From positions 12,356,001 through 12,420,000 of the forward strand of contig NC_056754.1 of the NCBI RefSeq assembly GCF_018687715.1: a stretch of 64,000 nucleotides of DNA, in the 5' to 3' direction. Below the pieces are notes generated by a model. That model was not told where the DNA came from. It did no database searches and saw nothing but the letters and a program-made list of their open reading frames with translations. This document shows, piece after piece, positions 47,266 through 57,844 of this stretch. A program made the position numbers and the translations under genes. Source of the stretch: Carya illinoinensis (Eukaryota > Streptophyta > Magnoliopsida > Fagales > Juglandaceae). The number at the start of each line of letters is the position of its first letter. The stretch's first letter is position 1.

Positions 47266-48642
47266 TTTTTGAGCATTTAGATCTCTTCTCCATGGGGGGA
47301 GGTTTTTTCGTATCAAGAGTGTTTTGGGGAAGCCGAAACCCTAGCCATCGTCGCCGGTGACTAGCAGAGGCTGCCGTTTGGCTAGATCTGCTATTTTCTT
47401 TTTGCGTATTATTTTTTCGCCCAGATCTATAACCTGTTATGTTGTGGTAGTGCGTGAGTAGTGTTTTGGTTGGCTAGATCGGCTCTTTTATTTTTGGGTT
47501 TTATTTGTTAGAGTTTTGTTTAGTTTAGATTTTTTGTTGTTATTATTTTGTTAGTTGTAATTGGTTGGTTAGATCTGCAGAGTAGCTTGGGAGAAGAAGT
47601 GTCAATATCATGGAATTGGTTATGGTTTCTTTTTACTATTTTGCTAACTGAGTTTCTTTGTTTAAGGTAGTTTTCGGTTAGCTTGTTTAATTTTCTGTTA
47701 GGGGATACGTATTGTAAATCTGTTTAGGGCGTTCAACATTTCTATTTGCCTTTTTTATTTTTGGTTGTGGCACGACGGGAATGTTTTAGATATTAATAAC
47801 ATTAACTTTAGTGGTTGTTTCTGGTTGCTTCATCGTTATTCTTTACTGGGATAGCCTACTCTCTGCATTTTTGCATTGTAGTATGCTTATTGTTTATGAT
47901 GGCTATGTTTTAAAGAAAATCTGAAGGAAGTGATGCAGATTATGATGTGATCAGCTTGTAATTTATTTTATATCTTAATACTTCTCTTTTATGTGTGGGA
48001 CAGCTCCTCTTCAATAAATATTTCAATACATAAAATATTTAATTAAATCTAATAGATTATAGTTCAACGTTTATTTTGTTAATATAAACGTTTATTTTAT
48101 TTAGAGTCTTTTGGAACTTAGAGACAGAGGTATAACAATAGTTCATATTTTTTTAATATTTTTTCATAATGCATATTTTGCTATATACATGATATATGTC
48201 AATATACAATTAATTATCAATATATTTATCAATTTAGGGATATATATTAAATATTGAGTAATTTCTATAGGTTATCGACTCTATTGTTGCTCTGCTGCAT
48301 TACAAGCACTACTAATTTTTTGGTCGTCTGGGTCACTGTTTCAGGAATTGGGTTTTTGTCTCTTGTGTTGTTTTGCTGTTTCTTTATGGAATTTGGTTTG
48401 GTTTGAAATTGGGTATTGAGGGTCATAGATATTCTTGGTCTTTATAATTCGTCGGTGGGTTTTGAGCGGTGAATAGAGATTAAGGTAGTTAAATTGGTTG
48501 TTGGGTTTTTGGTTTCAATTCACAAGAAAATTGGTGAGTCCCAAGAAAGCATTAAGGGGGAAAGCTCTACTTTCAGGTTTTGTTTTGGAGAGAGTTCTGT
48601 CTTCTTGTTTCTTCCCATTGATGTCCTTATTGTGTTTATGAA
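47130..48642 (+). other. Probable captured 5' leader and leader intron
   Basis: Between the microsatellites and the epimerase exon lies sequence typical of a plant 5' region: cgccgccggtgctat, gaaaccctagcc, agatctg-rich stretches, then T-rich intron-like DNA. It has no coding sense. I infer that it came with the exon at 48643 from the same donor gene. Confidence 0.5.
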
Positions 48643-48756
48643 ATGAATCATTATGGGGCAGAAAGTAATCAGAGAGCAGCAGTTGAAGTTACAAAGGACA
48701 AGAATGGAATTGACCAGATCGTTCTTCAGAACACTCGAGGAGCTTCAGTGAGGGTT
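48643..48756 (+). pseudogene. Glucose-6-phosphate 1-epimerase first-exon fragment
   Basis: From the ATG at 48643 the frame reads RAAVEVTKDKNGIDQIVL then GASVRV, which matches the N-terminus of plant putative glucose-6-phosphate 1-epimerases (aldose 1-epimerase superfamily, interconverting alpha and beta glucose 6-phosphate). Homology stops after the Arg codon near 48755, where an exon end is plausible. The following open frame to 48894 is hydrophobic and is probably intron. The sugar-binding barrel and catalytic His/Glu are absent. Recognition is from memory; it lies inside the hAT-like element. Confidence 0.65.
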
Positions 48757-49574
48757 GGATGGATCCCTTTACGTCCATTTTTCCATTGTTTAATTGCTGG
48801 CTTTGATGTTTTTCTTTTCCCATGGCTTTTGTTTTCTTCACTTTGTTGGCGATGCATAAAGAGACAAGTGCAAGGAATGTTCTTACCAAATTAGTTCCTA
48901 TTTGTTGCTGTGTATTGGAGTTTAATTAAAACAATGTATGTGTTTTGTAATATTTTAAGCAAATCAGTTCAAACAATGTAATATTTAGTGGATTTTTTTT
49001 TTCTTTTTAGGTTAATTAGTTGTTTAAAGCGTTAGCTTATATGTATGTGTTAACTATAATTAGTTGATATTTTTATTATCATGGACAAAATGATATAAAA
49101 TATAAGCTTTTATATAGCAAAAAAAAAAAAATTGCATTCAACAATATTTCTTGAAAAAGTTGCAATAAAATATTGGATATTTTTATAAACATTTTTTCAA
49201 CATAAAAAATTAATAACAGAATGATTCGAATTTTTTTTTTTTTTTTTTTAAAAATCCGGGTTTTATCCGGATCAATCCGGGTTTCGGACCGGGTCATAAC
49301 CCGGCTATATCCGGGCCGGAACCCGGTCCGGATTTTGAATCCGGATTCCGGACCGGGTATACCCGGATACCCGGTCCGAAACCCGGTTGAACACCCCTAC
49401 ATGGAGGGGCAATATTTTACCAAGAAAAATCTAAACCCACGTGGATAAGTCCTTAAAAACTGGAATATACTAATAATTAGCAATTACTAATTATTTAACA
49501 ATTAGTGGTCGAATTATGTACGTAGTTAAACACTCAGAGATTACAAACAAAATTATGAAATTAATAAAATATGC

Positions 49575-49727
49575 ATGGGACCCAAACTTGTTATAATAAA
49601 CCATTTTATTGCATTATTAATTGACAAGCAAAAATTCAAGAAATTAAAAATCATCATGAGTACTCTCAAATAAAAGAGAAAATTTATTTATAAGCTTTAT
49701 TGTTTGTACATCCAGCATACTGCTAGC
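49575..49727 (+). repeat. Local duplication, copy 2
   Basis: Repeats the start of copy 1 (aacttgttataataaacc, ttttattgcattatt, atcatcatgagtactctcaaa against its counterpart at 46078-46093). Its continuation lies beyond the third hAT-like element at 50811-50945. Confidence 0.7.
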
Positions 49728-50667
49728 TAGGGCTATGCATAAAAGGCCTTTGGCCCGATCTGTCCGTAATACCCAACATAGTCAACCCGTATAAAATCGG
49801 TTTCACCGGGTCAAACTCTAATACGGGTATAAAGACCACATCATCCGTCGAAACCGATCCACCGAAAACACCTCATTAGAGCCTCTCCAGTTCTTCTTCT
49901 CAAACCCTATCCACTGACTCCATTTCTCCTCGCCGTTAGCCGTCGCTGTTGCCGTTCGTCGTTATCACTCGCCGTCAACCTTCCGTTGCTGCTGCCCTCT
50001 GTTGCTGCTCTACCTTGCATCCAGATCTTCCCCTGCGACGGCTTCGTCCTCTACAACCCACCTTATGCTTCATCTTCGTCATTTTCTTCCTCGTTTCCAT
50101 ACCATTTGTCGTCGTCGTCGTCCATCGACGATGAGTTTTCATGGGTGTTTAATGGTTGGAGTTCGTCGGATTCAAGGATGGCTCGTGGTGGGAGGGGGTA
50201 GTTGATCTCCTCAAACCGGGACTTGGGTTTGAAAAAGTTTAGGCGTATGAGGATTTTGGGTCTTGCTTGGCATTGGGAGAGTGGATCATCGGAGTCTGTC
50301 TGGAAAGATTGTTTGATATTCTTGAAATTTGGCTAGTTGATGTCGAGGACCAGATGATCACGAATGAGTTTAGAACGGGTTCGAACGATGAATAAGTTTC
50401 CTTGTTACCTGTTTAGAACTGGTCGATGTCTACTAGCATCGTCCACGCGACTCCTTGTTATCTGTTTTCTCGCTGGACATCCTTTGGAGTGAATAAGTTT
50501 TCGTTTCTGATAGATGGAAAATGCCATAGTTTTTAAAGTCGGGTGATACAGGTTCAACCCGGTTTGGTTTTATTCGGGTCAAGTCCGTCCAGGTTAGCTC
50601 CTGAAATGAGGTCTTGCGAGTCGAGTCGGGTACAAACCCGACTTTACCAGGCCGGATTGCAAGCCTA
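49728..50667. mobile_element. Third hAT-like element, 940 bp
   Basis: Begins TAGGGCTATGCAT and ends, reversed, TAGGCTTGCAAT. Perfect 8-bp target duplication ctgctagc (49720-49727 and 50668-50675). The ends carry GGGT/ACCCG motifs similar in style to the outer element at 46156. The interior (49870-50200) is CT- and Ser-codon-rich, like a captured 5' leader plus coding start. A frame at 49986-50201 ends in a Ser-rich stretch and FSWVFNGWSSSDSRMARG, which I do not recognise. Confidence 0.8.
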
Positions 50668-50810
50668 CTGCTAGCTAGTATGGAAGCTTTTCACATTAAT
50701 TAACTAAGCTAAAACATTATTAGAATTTTAGTTTTTTTTTTAATAATTTATAAGGGGTCTAATCACTATAAATATTGTTGACGCACCGACTTAGGTAGTA
50801 AAGTAAAATA

Positions 50811-50945
50811 ACTGCTGGTTCTTAATTATTATTATTATCATTTTTAATTTCTGCTCAGTGGTCAGGACATCGAGGCCGGGCAGTACTGTTGTACCAAGAT
50901 TTCAGCTAAAAAGGTCACAGAATTTACCAAGAAAAACCTACAATT
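50811..50945 (+). repeat. Local duplication, continuation of copy 2 at the channel gene
   Basis: Carries ctgctggttcttaatt, gtggtcaggacat and tttaccaagaaaaa, matching 46102-46150 and 49416-49430. This shows that the DNA on both sides of the outer hAT element was copied from the 5' side of the channel gene, or the reverse. Confidence 0.72.
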
Positions 50946-53125
50946 TTGGCATGCAATAATTCTGGAATGCAATGATTTCCTTGAAGAGAACTGGAATGCA
51001 ATAATTCTGGCGTCGTGTGTGTATGCAATAGCGGTGGACCCTTTGCTCTTCTTCGTTCTTGGGATCAACGAAGACAAAAAGTGCCTGCTGTTTCACAACA
51101 CATTATATTTCGTAGCTATTGCTTTGCGATCGGCTGCGGATTTGATATCTCTTGCCAATATCATTTTGGAATTCCGTACATTTTACATTGACAAAGAGAA
51201 AGCTGAACTTGGAGAAACTGAGATGGTTATAGATGATTGGCCCATAGCGAAGAGGTATTTGAGGCCTTACTTCCTAATTGATGTTCTGGCAATTCTTCCT
51301 CTCCCACAGGTAATTAATTAAGGATACTTTTTTGCTTCTAAAGTTCATTAATTAATTTGCCCCATTTTTTATTATTTTTATTTTCGAGGAGGATCATGAT
51401 GTGTATATATATATATATATATATAAACCTCTCGTTCCATTTAAGGGTGTCGTTTTATTTTCTTTTTATGTAACTTATATGATATTTACTATCATTTACA
51501 TTAATCATCAAATTGTATTAACGCTAAATTTCTTGAGATCGTTTTATGTCTCTTTAAATATATATAGATTATACACTTCTTTGAGCTATATTCATATCAC
51601 TTCCCACTTCTTACTTTTTCAGTGAGAAGAATAATTAGAAAATAATTAATCATTTGCGCGCCTATGTATGATGACTAATCTTGTGATTATACTTTCGTTG
51701 CACAAATCATGAAAATTATAGTGGTTTCCCAAGAATACTATATTTTGTATTAATTACTATTACACGTTACTACTTATTGCTTATTAAATGAAATATACTT
51801 AAGACAATGTGCTATGCTAGTTGATCTTGAAAACACGCGTTCTTATCTTTCAGGTATTATTTCCAATTTTCATTTTTAGAGAAATGAGAAGATCGAAATA
51901 TTGGGGCAAAAAGAAAATCCTCAATGCTCTTGTCCCTCTCCAATATGTGCCAAGAGCTCTCCGAATTTATGGGTCATGGAAGAAAGTTATCCGGACCAAC
52001 AAGAAACTTGCTCAAAATGTACTATTTAGAAGCGTATTTAATCTCATTATATGCATCCTAGCTTGCCACTCAAGTAAGTTGATTACCAATTTCATATTCA
52101 TTTTAGGCCACCTAAATATTTTTATTGTTGATCTCATTTTACTTTGGCGAGTCTCACATTAAGTTTTAAATGTAGGTGTCAATTGAATAAACATTGACAA
52201 ATTACATGCATGCACTTCACACATATTTTATGCTTATAAAACCTGTGAACAACCTACACTTTTGCGGGTTTGAAATTCTTTACTTTGTACGCCCATTCCT
52301 TTTAGGTACTGCAGATAAAATTTGTGTGGGAAAACGTTAACTCGACACTAGTTAAACCTAGAAAACAAAAAAGAAAAGAAAAAGAGCACAACGTCCTACT
52401 TAAGATTTACCATGATTGTTAATTAAAATATGAAAATTTGGCCTTGATCCTGACTTGTAGAGTAGATCACAATGATCGCGCGCCCTAAATAATAAAAAAG
52501 AAGCACACAAGAAATACAAAAATTTACATAGTTCTTTCTATATATATGTACGTAGATCCAGACGAAGTGATAGGAGGAGAACAAATTCACTAATCTATCT
52601 CAATGAATACAAAATAACAATGAATAAAAAAAAAAAAAAAAACACAATCTTGATAAAAAGTGTACATAATAATATCTCTTGTACAATATGCATGGCACTC
52701 TCCTCAAACCTATTCATGTGCGATCATCAATATATATATGATGCTAGATTTTGGGATTACTGAATGGCTAATTCATGCTTATATATCCAGGAAGCAGGGC
52801 TCCCGTGCATGTATAACTTCGCTTGGTATTTCTATAGCTGGTGGGAGTGTATGGCTAAATTAACTAGAAGAATACTATACTTGTACGTCATATTACTGCA
52901 TTTTCTTTCCTTTTTAAATGAAAAGTGTTACGTTTTCAAACTAGTACATGATCAATTATCTTTCAATCTAATTTATATTACACGATTTTATTTTGATACA
53001 ATATCTATAGAAGTTCTACAAATCTTTAACTAACAGATTTGTGGATCTTTTAGGTACTGGGTGCCATTTGGTATTTTTTTGCCATCAATCAAGAGATGGC
53101 TTGCTGGCAAATAGCATGTGAAAAA

Positions 53126-55383
53126 TGTGATATCCCGTTTTTACATGTATTTTCACTGAAAGAGTATTTTAATTTAATAAAAATATTGGTTCTTTTATTT
53201 TAAATTATCATATTTTAATTGGATTTATTTAGTTGTGAAATTTATTTTGTAGAGTTTTCTTAATATAAATTATTGTTTTGAGTTTAAATTACTGTTTAAT
53301 TTATTTTAATTTGTTTTTGGATTTAAAATTTTGTTGTTAGTATTTACTAGTTATTTATTATATTTTAGCTAGATGTGATGTTTAAATTATTTTATTCGTT
53401 TTATAGTTTTTAAAGTTATTTTCGTCGGATCAGTTTCTAGATTCCAGGGGTGAGGACTGGACCTCATTTCTTTTCCCCATATTTTCTTTTTCTCTTTTTC
53501 TCTTTCTCCTTTCTCTTTCTTTTCTCTTTTTCTTTCTTTTTCTTCTTTTTTTTCCTCCGGTTTTCCTCCCGTGCGCACGAAGTCTCTCTCTTCTCCATTT
53601 TCGCCGTTTGCCTTCAACCGCCTGAAACCGCCCAACGCCGCCACCATGTACTACACCACCCACCCAGATTTTTTTCCCTCCAACCGGTGAACATCCCCAC
53701 CAAATTTCACCTCCATCCGAGCCACCGTTAACTGCCACGAGCTCCTCCAAGCCGCACAACTTTTGGGCCATTTCGACGCCGTCGTTCCACCTCCAGCCAC
53801 CATCTCTTCACAGTTTCATCACTGACCTCTTGCCGTCCTAAACCACCCATTTTTAGCTCCGATCCGTTGCTGGAGCAGCCCCCACGAGCTCAACTCTATT
53901 TTGGCCGGTTTTCACTTCTACTGTCGTTTCCTCCGCCATCCATGGCCAACTTTCCCTTCCACTAGTTTCATAAACACTTTTAAACCATTCCCTATCAATC
54001 TCAAGTCTTGGTTCGTCCCCATTTAAAAGTGAGTATTTTACAACCCACGACCATAGTATTTTTACAATGTTATGTTGCTTTTTCTTTGACATTTGCAGCC
54101 CCTTGATCCTTCAAAAATTATTATATAGCGCTGTAAGTATTTTTCAAAATTCATTTTAGATTTAAATATATTATTGCTTTACAATAAACTGTGATTGGTT
54201 GGTTATTCCGGACTGAGTCCGAGGAGTCGGGGGTCGGATAGATTTGAGGACGGAGTTGTTTGGTTATTGTTGATGTTGAGTTTTGTTGGATAAATTGTGT
54301 CTGAGGTGTGCATTGCATGGTGCATACATGTGCATGTATTAAATTGAGAAAAACTGGTTTTATCAGTGTAAATGGATTTTTGGGTGCGTGTGTATCACGA
54401 CCTCAAGCCGGGATAGGGTATTATCTCGGTGGAGCTCCTCTGGTCACTTAGGAGTGGATAATACTGAGTGACATCCCATGGGTTGTCGCTGGGCGACGAC
54501 CAGATCGCACGATACGGTAACGCTGTCGTGTCGACTCCGTGGTTCCTAAGCTGGCGGGGACTAGAGGATAGCCTGGTCTAGGTACGCGCTAGGTGCAAGA
54601 CTGGGTATTGCTCGTTTAGGTGTCACATGCGTAGTCATTACCTGCGGTGTGGCACAGGAGCCAGAGTGTGCGGATGATCCCTAGGGGAGATCATTGTGCA
54701 TGCATTAATTTGGAATTGGTTTTGGATATTGGATATGGGTCATTTTCTGGGAAAATGGCAAGATTTTATATGAGGTTATTGTGATCCATTTTCTGAGAAA
54801 ATGGTGGTTTTCTTGGTTTGGGCCATTATTTGGGATAATGGCAAGGATTTGTTTTAAAGGATATGTTTTGGACCAAAATGGGATTTTGGCGTGCGTGGAA
54901 AAATGTGGATTTTTGGGACATGTGTATTTGGCATCTTTTTATACATATTGTTGAGTATGATATATTTTTATCTTGTGATGTTTGGATTATTACTTACCTG
55001 CAGCATCATTTTGGTACTGTAGATTTTGATGTAGAGGTTGAGGAGAAGGAGGCTGAGCCCGAGAAGGCGGCTCCGCCAGAGTATTTGACTTGGAGTTGTT
55101 TTACATTGGAAATTATCTTTACTTGTTTTTATGTTATGTAATTTGAATTTGAAACAGTGTTGAAACTTGTAATATTTTATTACATGTGTTTTAAGTTAGT
55201 TTGTACTTAAACAAAATTCTGGTACTTAGTTGTAAGACTTTTATTATCCGCTGCGTGATTTTATTGTACACTTGTTGCATGTACACACACTTGGCACTTG
55301 ACGATGGGATGTGTGACCTGTGTTGTCATCATCCCGACGCCTCGATTTCCATGTGTTTGTACGTGGGAGTTGGGGGCGTCACA
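53126..55383 (+). mobile_element. Solo LTR (Ty3/gypsy style), 2.26 kb, inside the CNGC exon
   Basis: The element begins TGTGATATCCCG and ends GGGGGCGTCACA, the TG...CA form of a large gypsy-type LTR. It is flanked by AAAAA on both sides (53121-53125, 55384-55388), a 5-bp target duplication, although a homopolymer is weak proof alone. Stronger evidence is that the CNGC exon frame rejoins across it (ACEK, then HIGC). No internal retroelement sequence is present, so the two LTRs of the original insertion probably recombined. It includes a pyrimidine-rich block (53470-53560); open frames in it are chance. Confidence 0.88.
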
Positions 55384-56234
55384 AAAAACATATTGGATGT
55401 ATCCAAAGTTCGTTCAGTTGTGATAGCAGTTTGAGAAATTACACCTTTATAAATGATTATTGTCCAATTCATGGAACACAAAATACGATCTCTTATGATT
55501 TCAGAATATTCCATGAAGCCATTCAGTTGGGTATTTTGGCATCCATAGATGTTCTACGAAAGATGGTGCATTGTTTTTGGTGGGGCTTGCGAAATTTGAG
55601 GTTTACACGTGTTAAAACTCTTTGGTTTTTATTAATTAGTGCTTGTTATTAGTAAGAGTAATGCTACTCATCATCCTAATCCTCATCATCCTTCCATTAT
55701 TCTATGATGTGGCATTAGATGATTGAAAATGATTTATTATATTTCATTTGTGAACCTATCATCCTCTCATCATATGAATAGATTTTTTCTATTAGTAAAC
55801 ATGATATCATGCCAAATGATAAAGATTTTTGCTAAATTAAGTAGCTATAAGAACTCTATTAAATCCTTACGCACATATCTTGTAAACATACAAAAGACAT
55901 ATAATATATATATATATACATGACATATATAAATATATAAATTCTTGATAGAATTAATGGTTTTTTTTTTCACTTGTAACACCTCCCTTTGGCATTTTAA
56001 AAACTTTCTCGATTATAATTTGTTAAAGACATAATTATTGATTCAAAAGTCTTAGGACGTCCATGGTGGCCTACTCTATTGACACTAACCTGATGGTAAC
56101 CCTTTTCCTTTTGGTGGCTTCACTCATCTATTAATATTCAATAACTTAACACTAAGCCCATAAATAGTAACAAGGCATTCTAACCCAGCTTATAAGTCAT
56201 CTCCTTCGTGACTTGAACTATCGACAAGGTCTCT

Positions 56235-56400
56235 GCTCTGATATCAATTGTAGAAAGTATAGGTCTCCCGCTTTTGATGTAGAAAGTAAACCATGGATCC
56301 AACAGATGACACCAAATATTAACACCAATAAATAGTGCAATAGGTTGGAAAGGGAGAAAAACTCATTTCTAGCCCGCTGAGACTATTCGGGCCTCGATTG
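56235..56400 (-). mobile_element. LTR-retrotransposon relic in the CNGC intron
   Basis: 56235-56246 reversed is TGATATCAGAGC, close to the tRNA-Met primer site, followed two bases on by TGTAGAAAGTATAGG, which looks like an LTR end. The rest of the element is not recognisable. Low certainty. Confidence 0.4.
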
Positions 56401-57082
56401 GTATCGTATAGAGCCCCTGGCTGTCATTGTTTGCATTATGTATGGCCTTTGTTTCTTGTCTTGTTGGTGACCTTGATTTCTGATTATAGTTGCTCCAATT
56501 TTTGCAGTTCTTTTGGTCAAAACCTTCAAACAAGTGGCCGGTTCTTGGAAACCTTATTCGCAGTTTTGATTTCCATCTCTGGCTTGCTAGTGTTTTTGTA
56601 TTTCATTGGTAATATGTAGGTTGGTGCTCAAAGTCTTAGTTTTCTGATCAAGCTTAGGGATTTATTTACTTTTTTATTTAATATTTCTTACTTCAATGAT
56701 AAAATTTTAATTATTCATCATCAATATGGTTTAAATAAATTTTTTATTTTTATTTTTATTTTTGTTGTTGTTGTGTTAGATCTATAATATTCTTTAAGTT
56801 ATGTTACTGCTTATAAAGTACATACGTACATGATATGGACTTTGTTTTTTTGAAAGGGAACTAAATTTCATTCATAATAAGGTCTTACACCAAATATCTC
56901 TACAATCATAACTGACTGAGTACAAAGAGGTTACAACGTTTCTTTTGACAAAATGGTCATAATACAAGTAGGGACATCTTCAATATCATAAAGGTCTTCA
57001 GGGCAATCCAGTGCAGACTTTGCAAGTTGGTGAGCTGCACTGTTAGCCACTCTGTAGGTATGTGAGGTAGTCCATATTCTAG

Positions 57083-57647
57083 ATGAATTTAGAACTTTTC
57101 GAGCATCACCGATTATGCAACCTCCTAGACTCTAGTTTAGGGTGTGATTCTATAGTAGGTCCACTACATGCTTTGAGTCACCTTCTAAGAAAACTTGTTT
57201 CAAGCCTATTTCTTGACAAAACACTACAGCTAACAACAAACCATAGGCCTCTGCATCAAAAGGGCTTCCTCTAAAAGGTTTGGATGCTTGAAGGGCACTA
57301 ATGACTTGCCCTTGGTAATCTCTAATGAGAACTCCTTTCCCAATCTTTCCTTCACCATTCTTTACAGCTGCATCCCAATTAATTTTAATCTGACCCGAAG
57401 GAGGCTTGGACCACTTGTGACCTTCAAGTGGGGGTTGGATCTGAGCTAATTGGGGAGTTTTGATTAGTGTTTTGTAAGAGGATAACTCTGCTATGGCTTG
57501 TTGAGACAAGATAGTAGGGTGCTTGAAACCTTTCCCATGAAGAAATTCATTCCTCCTGGTCGCGATTCCTCTGAGTGTAACCACCACCTCTTCTAGCTCT
57601 ATAGTTTCAAGGGTTGCCACTGGTACAAGCCATATATCAAATATCAT
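57083..57647 (-). pseudogene. LINE RNase H domain
   Basis: A plant LINE C-terminal RNase H: IKINWDAAVKNGEGKIG with the first catalytic Asp, FDAEAYGLLLAV with the Glu, and VFLEGDSKHVVDLL with the next Asp. A TAG-type stop after the last motif ends the open piece at 57150. Upstream lies linker sequence. All three acidic residues are still present despite decay elsewhere. Confidence 0.9.
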
Positions 57648-57844
57648 TCACTGTAGAAGTTCATCTTTTGCACTTTCTTGCAACCTTGATTCCATACATC
57701 TTTTGTTGCACTACAACCCCAAAGAACATGGCCCGAAGTTTCAAGTACTAGCATACAAATTGGACATGAGTTGTATGGGACAATTTTCCTCCTTTTCAAG
57801 TTAGCTAAGGTGGACATTTTGATTGCAGGAGCCAGCCTTAGTTT

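Larger units (their letters stand above)
46156..49399 (+). mobile_element. hAT-like DNA transposon, 3.2 kb, with captured host sequence
   Basis: Ends TAGGGCTGTTCA and (reversed) TAGGGGTGTTCA are flanked by a perfect 8-bp target duplication, catggagg (46148-46155 and 49400-49407), as in hAT elements. Both subterminal regions are dense in CCGG/ACCCGG motifs (46171-46345, 49255-49390). No transposase is present. The interior holds a nested hAT-like element, CT microsatellites and a host gene's leader, intron and first exon. I infer a non-autonomous element that picked up genomic DNA. Confidence 0.88.
50930..56616 (+). pseudogene. Cyclic nucleotide-gated channel (CNGC) pseudogene
   Basis: This was a plasma-membrane cation channel of the plant CNGC family. 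Exon A (to 51309) reads from before AIAVDPLLFF (S1) to KRYLRPYFLIDVLAILPLPQ (S2-S3) and ends at CAG/GTAATT. Exon B (51854-52073) holds S4-S5 (VPLQYVPRALRIYGSW). Exon C starts at 53054 (LGAIWYFFAINQEMACW), is cut at 53125 by a solo LTR and resumes at 55389 (HIGCIQSSFSCD to HCFWWGLRNL). Exon D (about 56502-56616) has the filter region SFGQNLQTS and S6 (FLYFIGNM), followed by an in-frame TAG. The exon B-C phases do not agree, and the cyclic nucleotide-binding and calmodulin regions are absent. It is a dead, truncated gene. Confidence 0.9.

Noticed and set aside
46876..47293. Several open frames of Arg/Glu or Ser/Leu repeats
   Set aside because: They are translations of the CT microsatellite on either strand and have no domain.
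52660..53033. Additional CNGC exon between 52,700 and 52,870
   Set aside because: The phrase TTCGCTTGGTATTTCTATAGC hints at a pore helix but its frame has a stop. The true continuation with LGAIWYFFAI is at 53,054.
53387..53771. Overlapping Lys/Glu-rich and Phe-rich frames
   Set aside because: They arise from the pyrimidine-rich block inside the solo LTR.
54863..55141. 92-codon frame ending in an acidic Glu/Pro stretch
   Set aside because: It lies wholly inside the solo LTR and shows no recognised domain.
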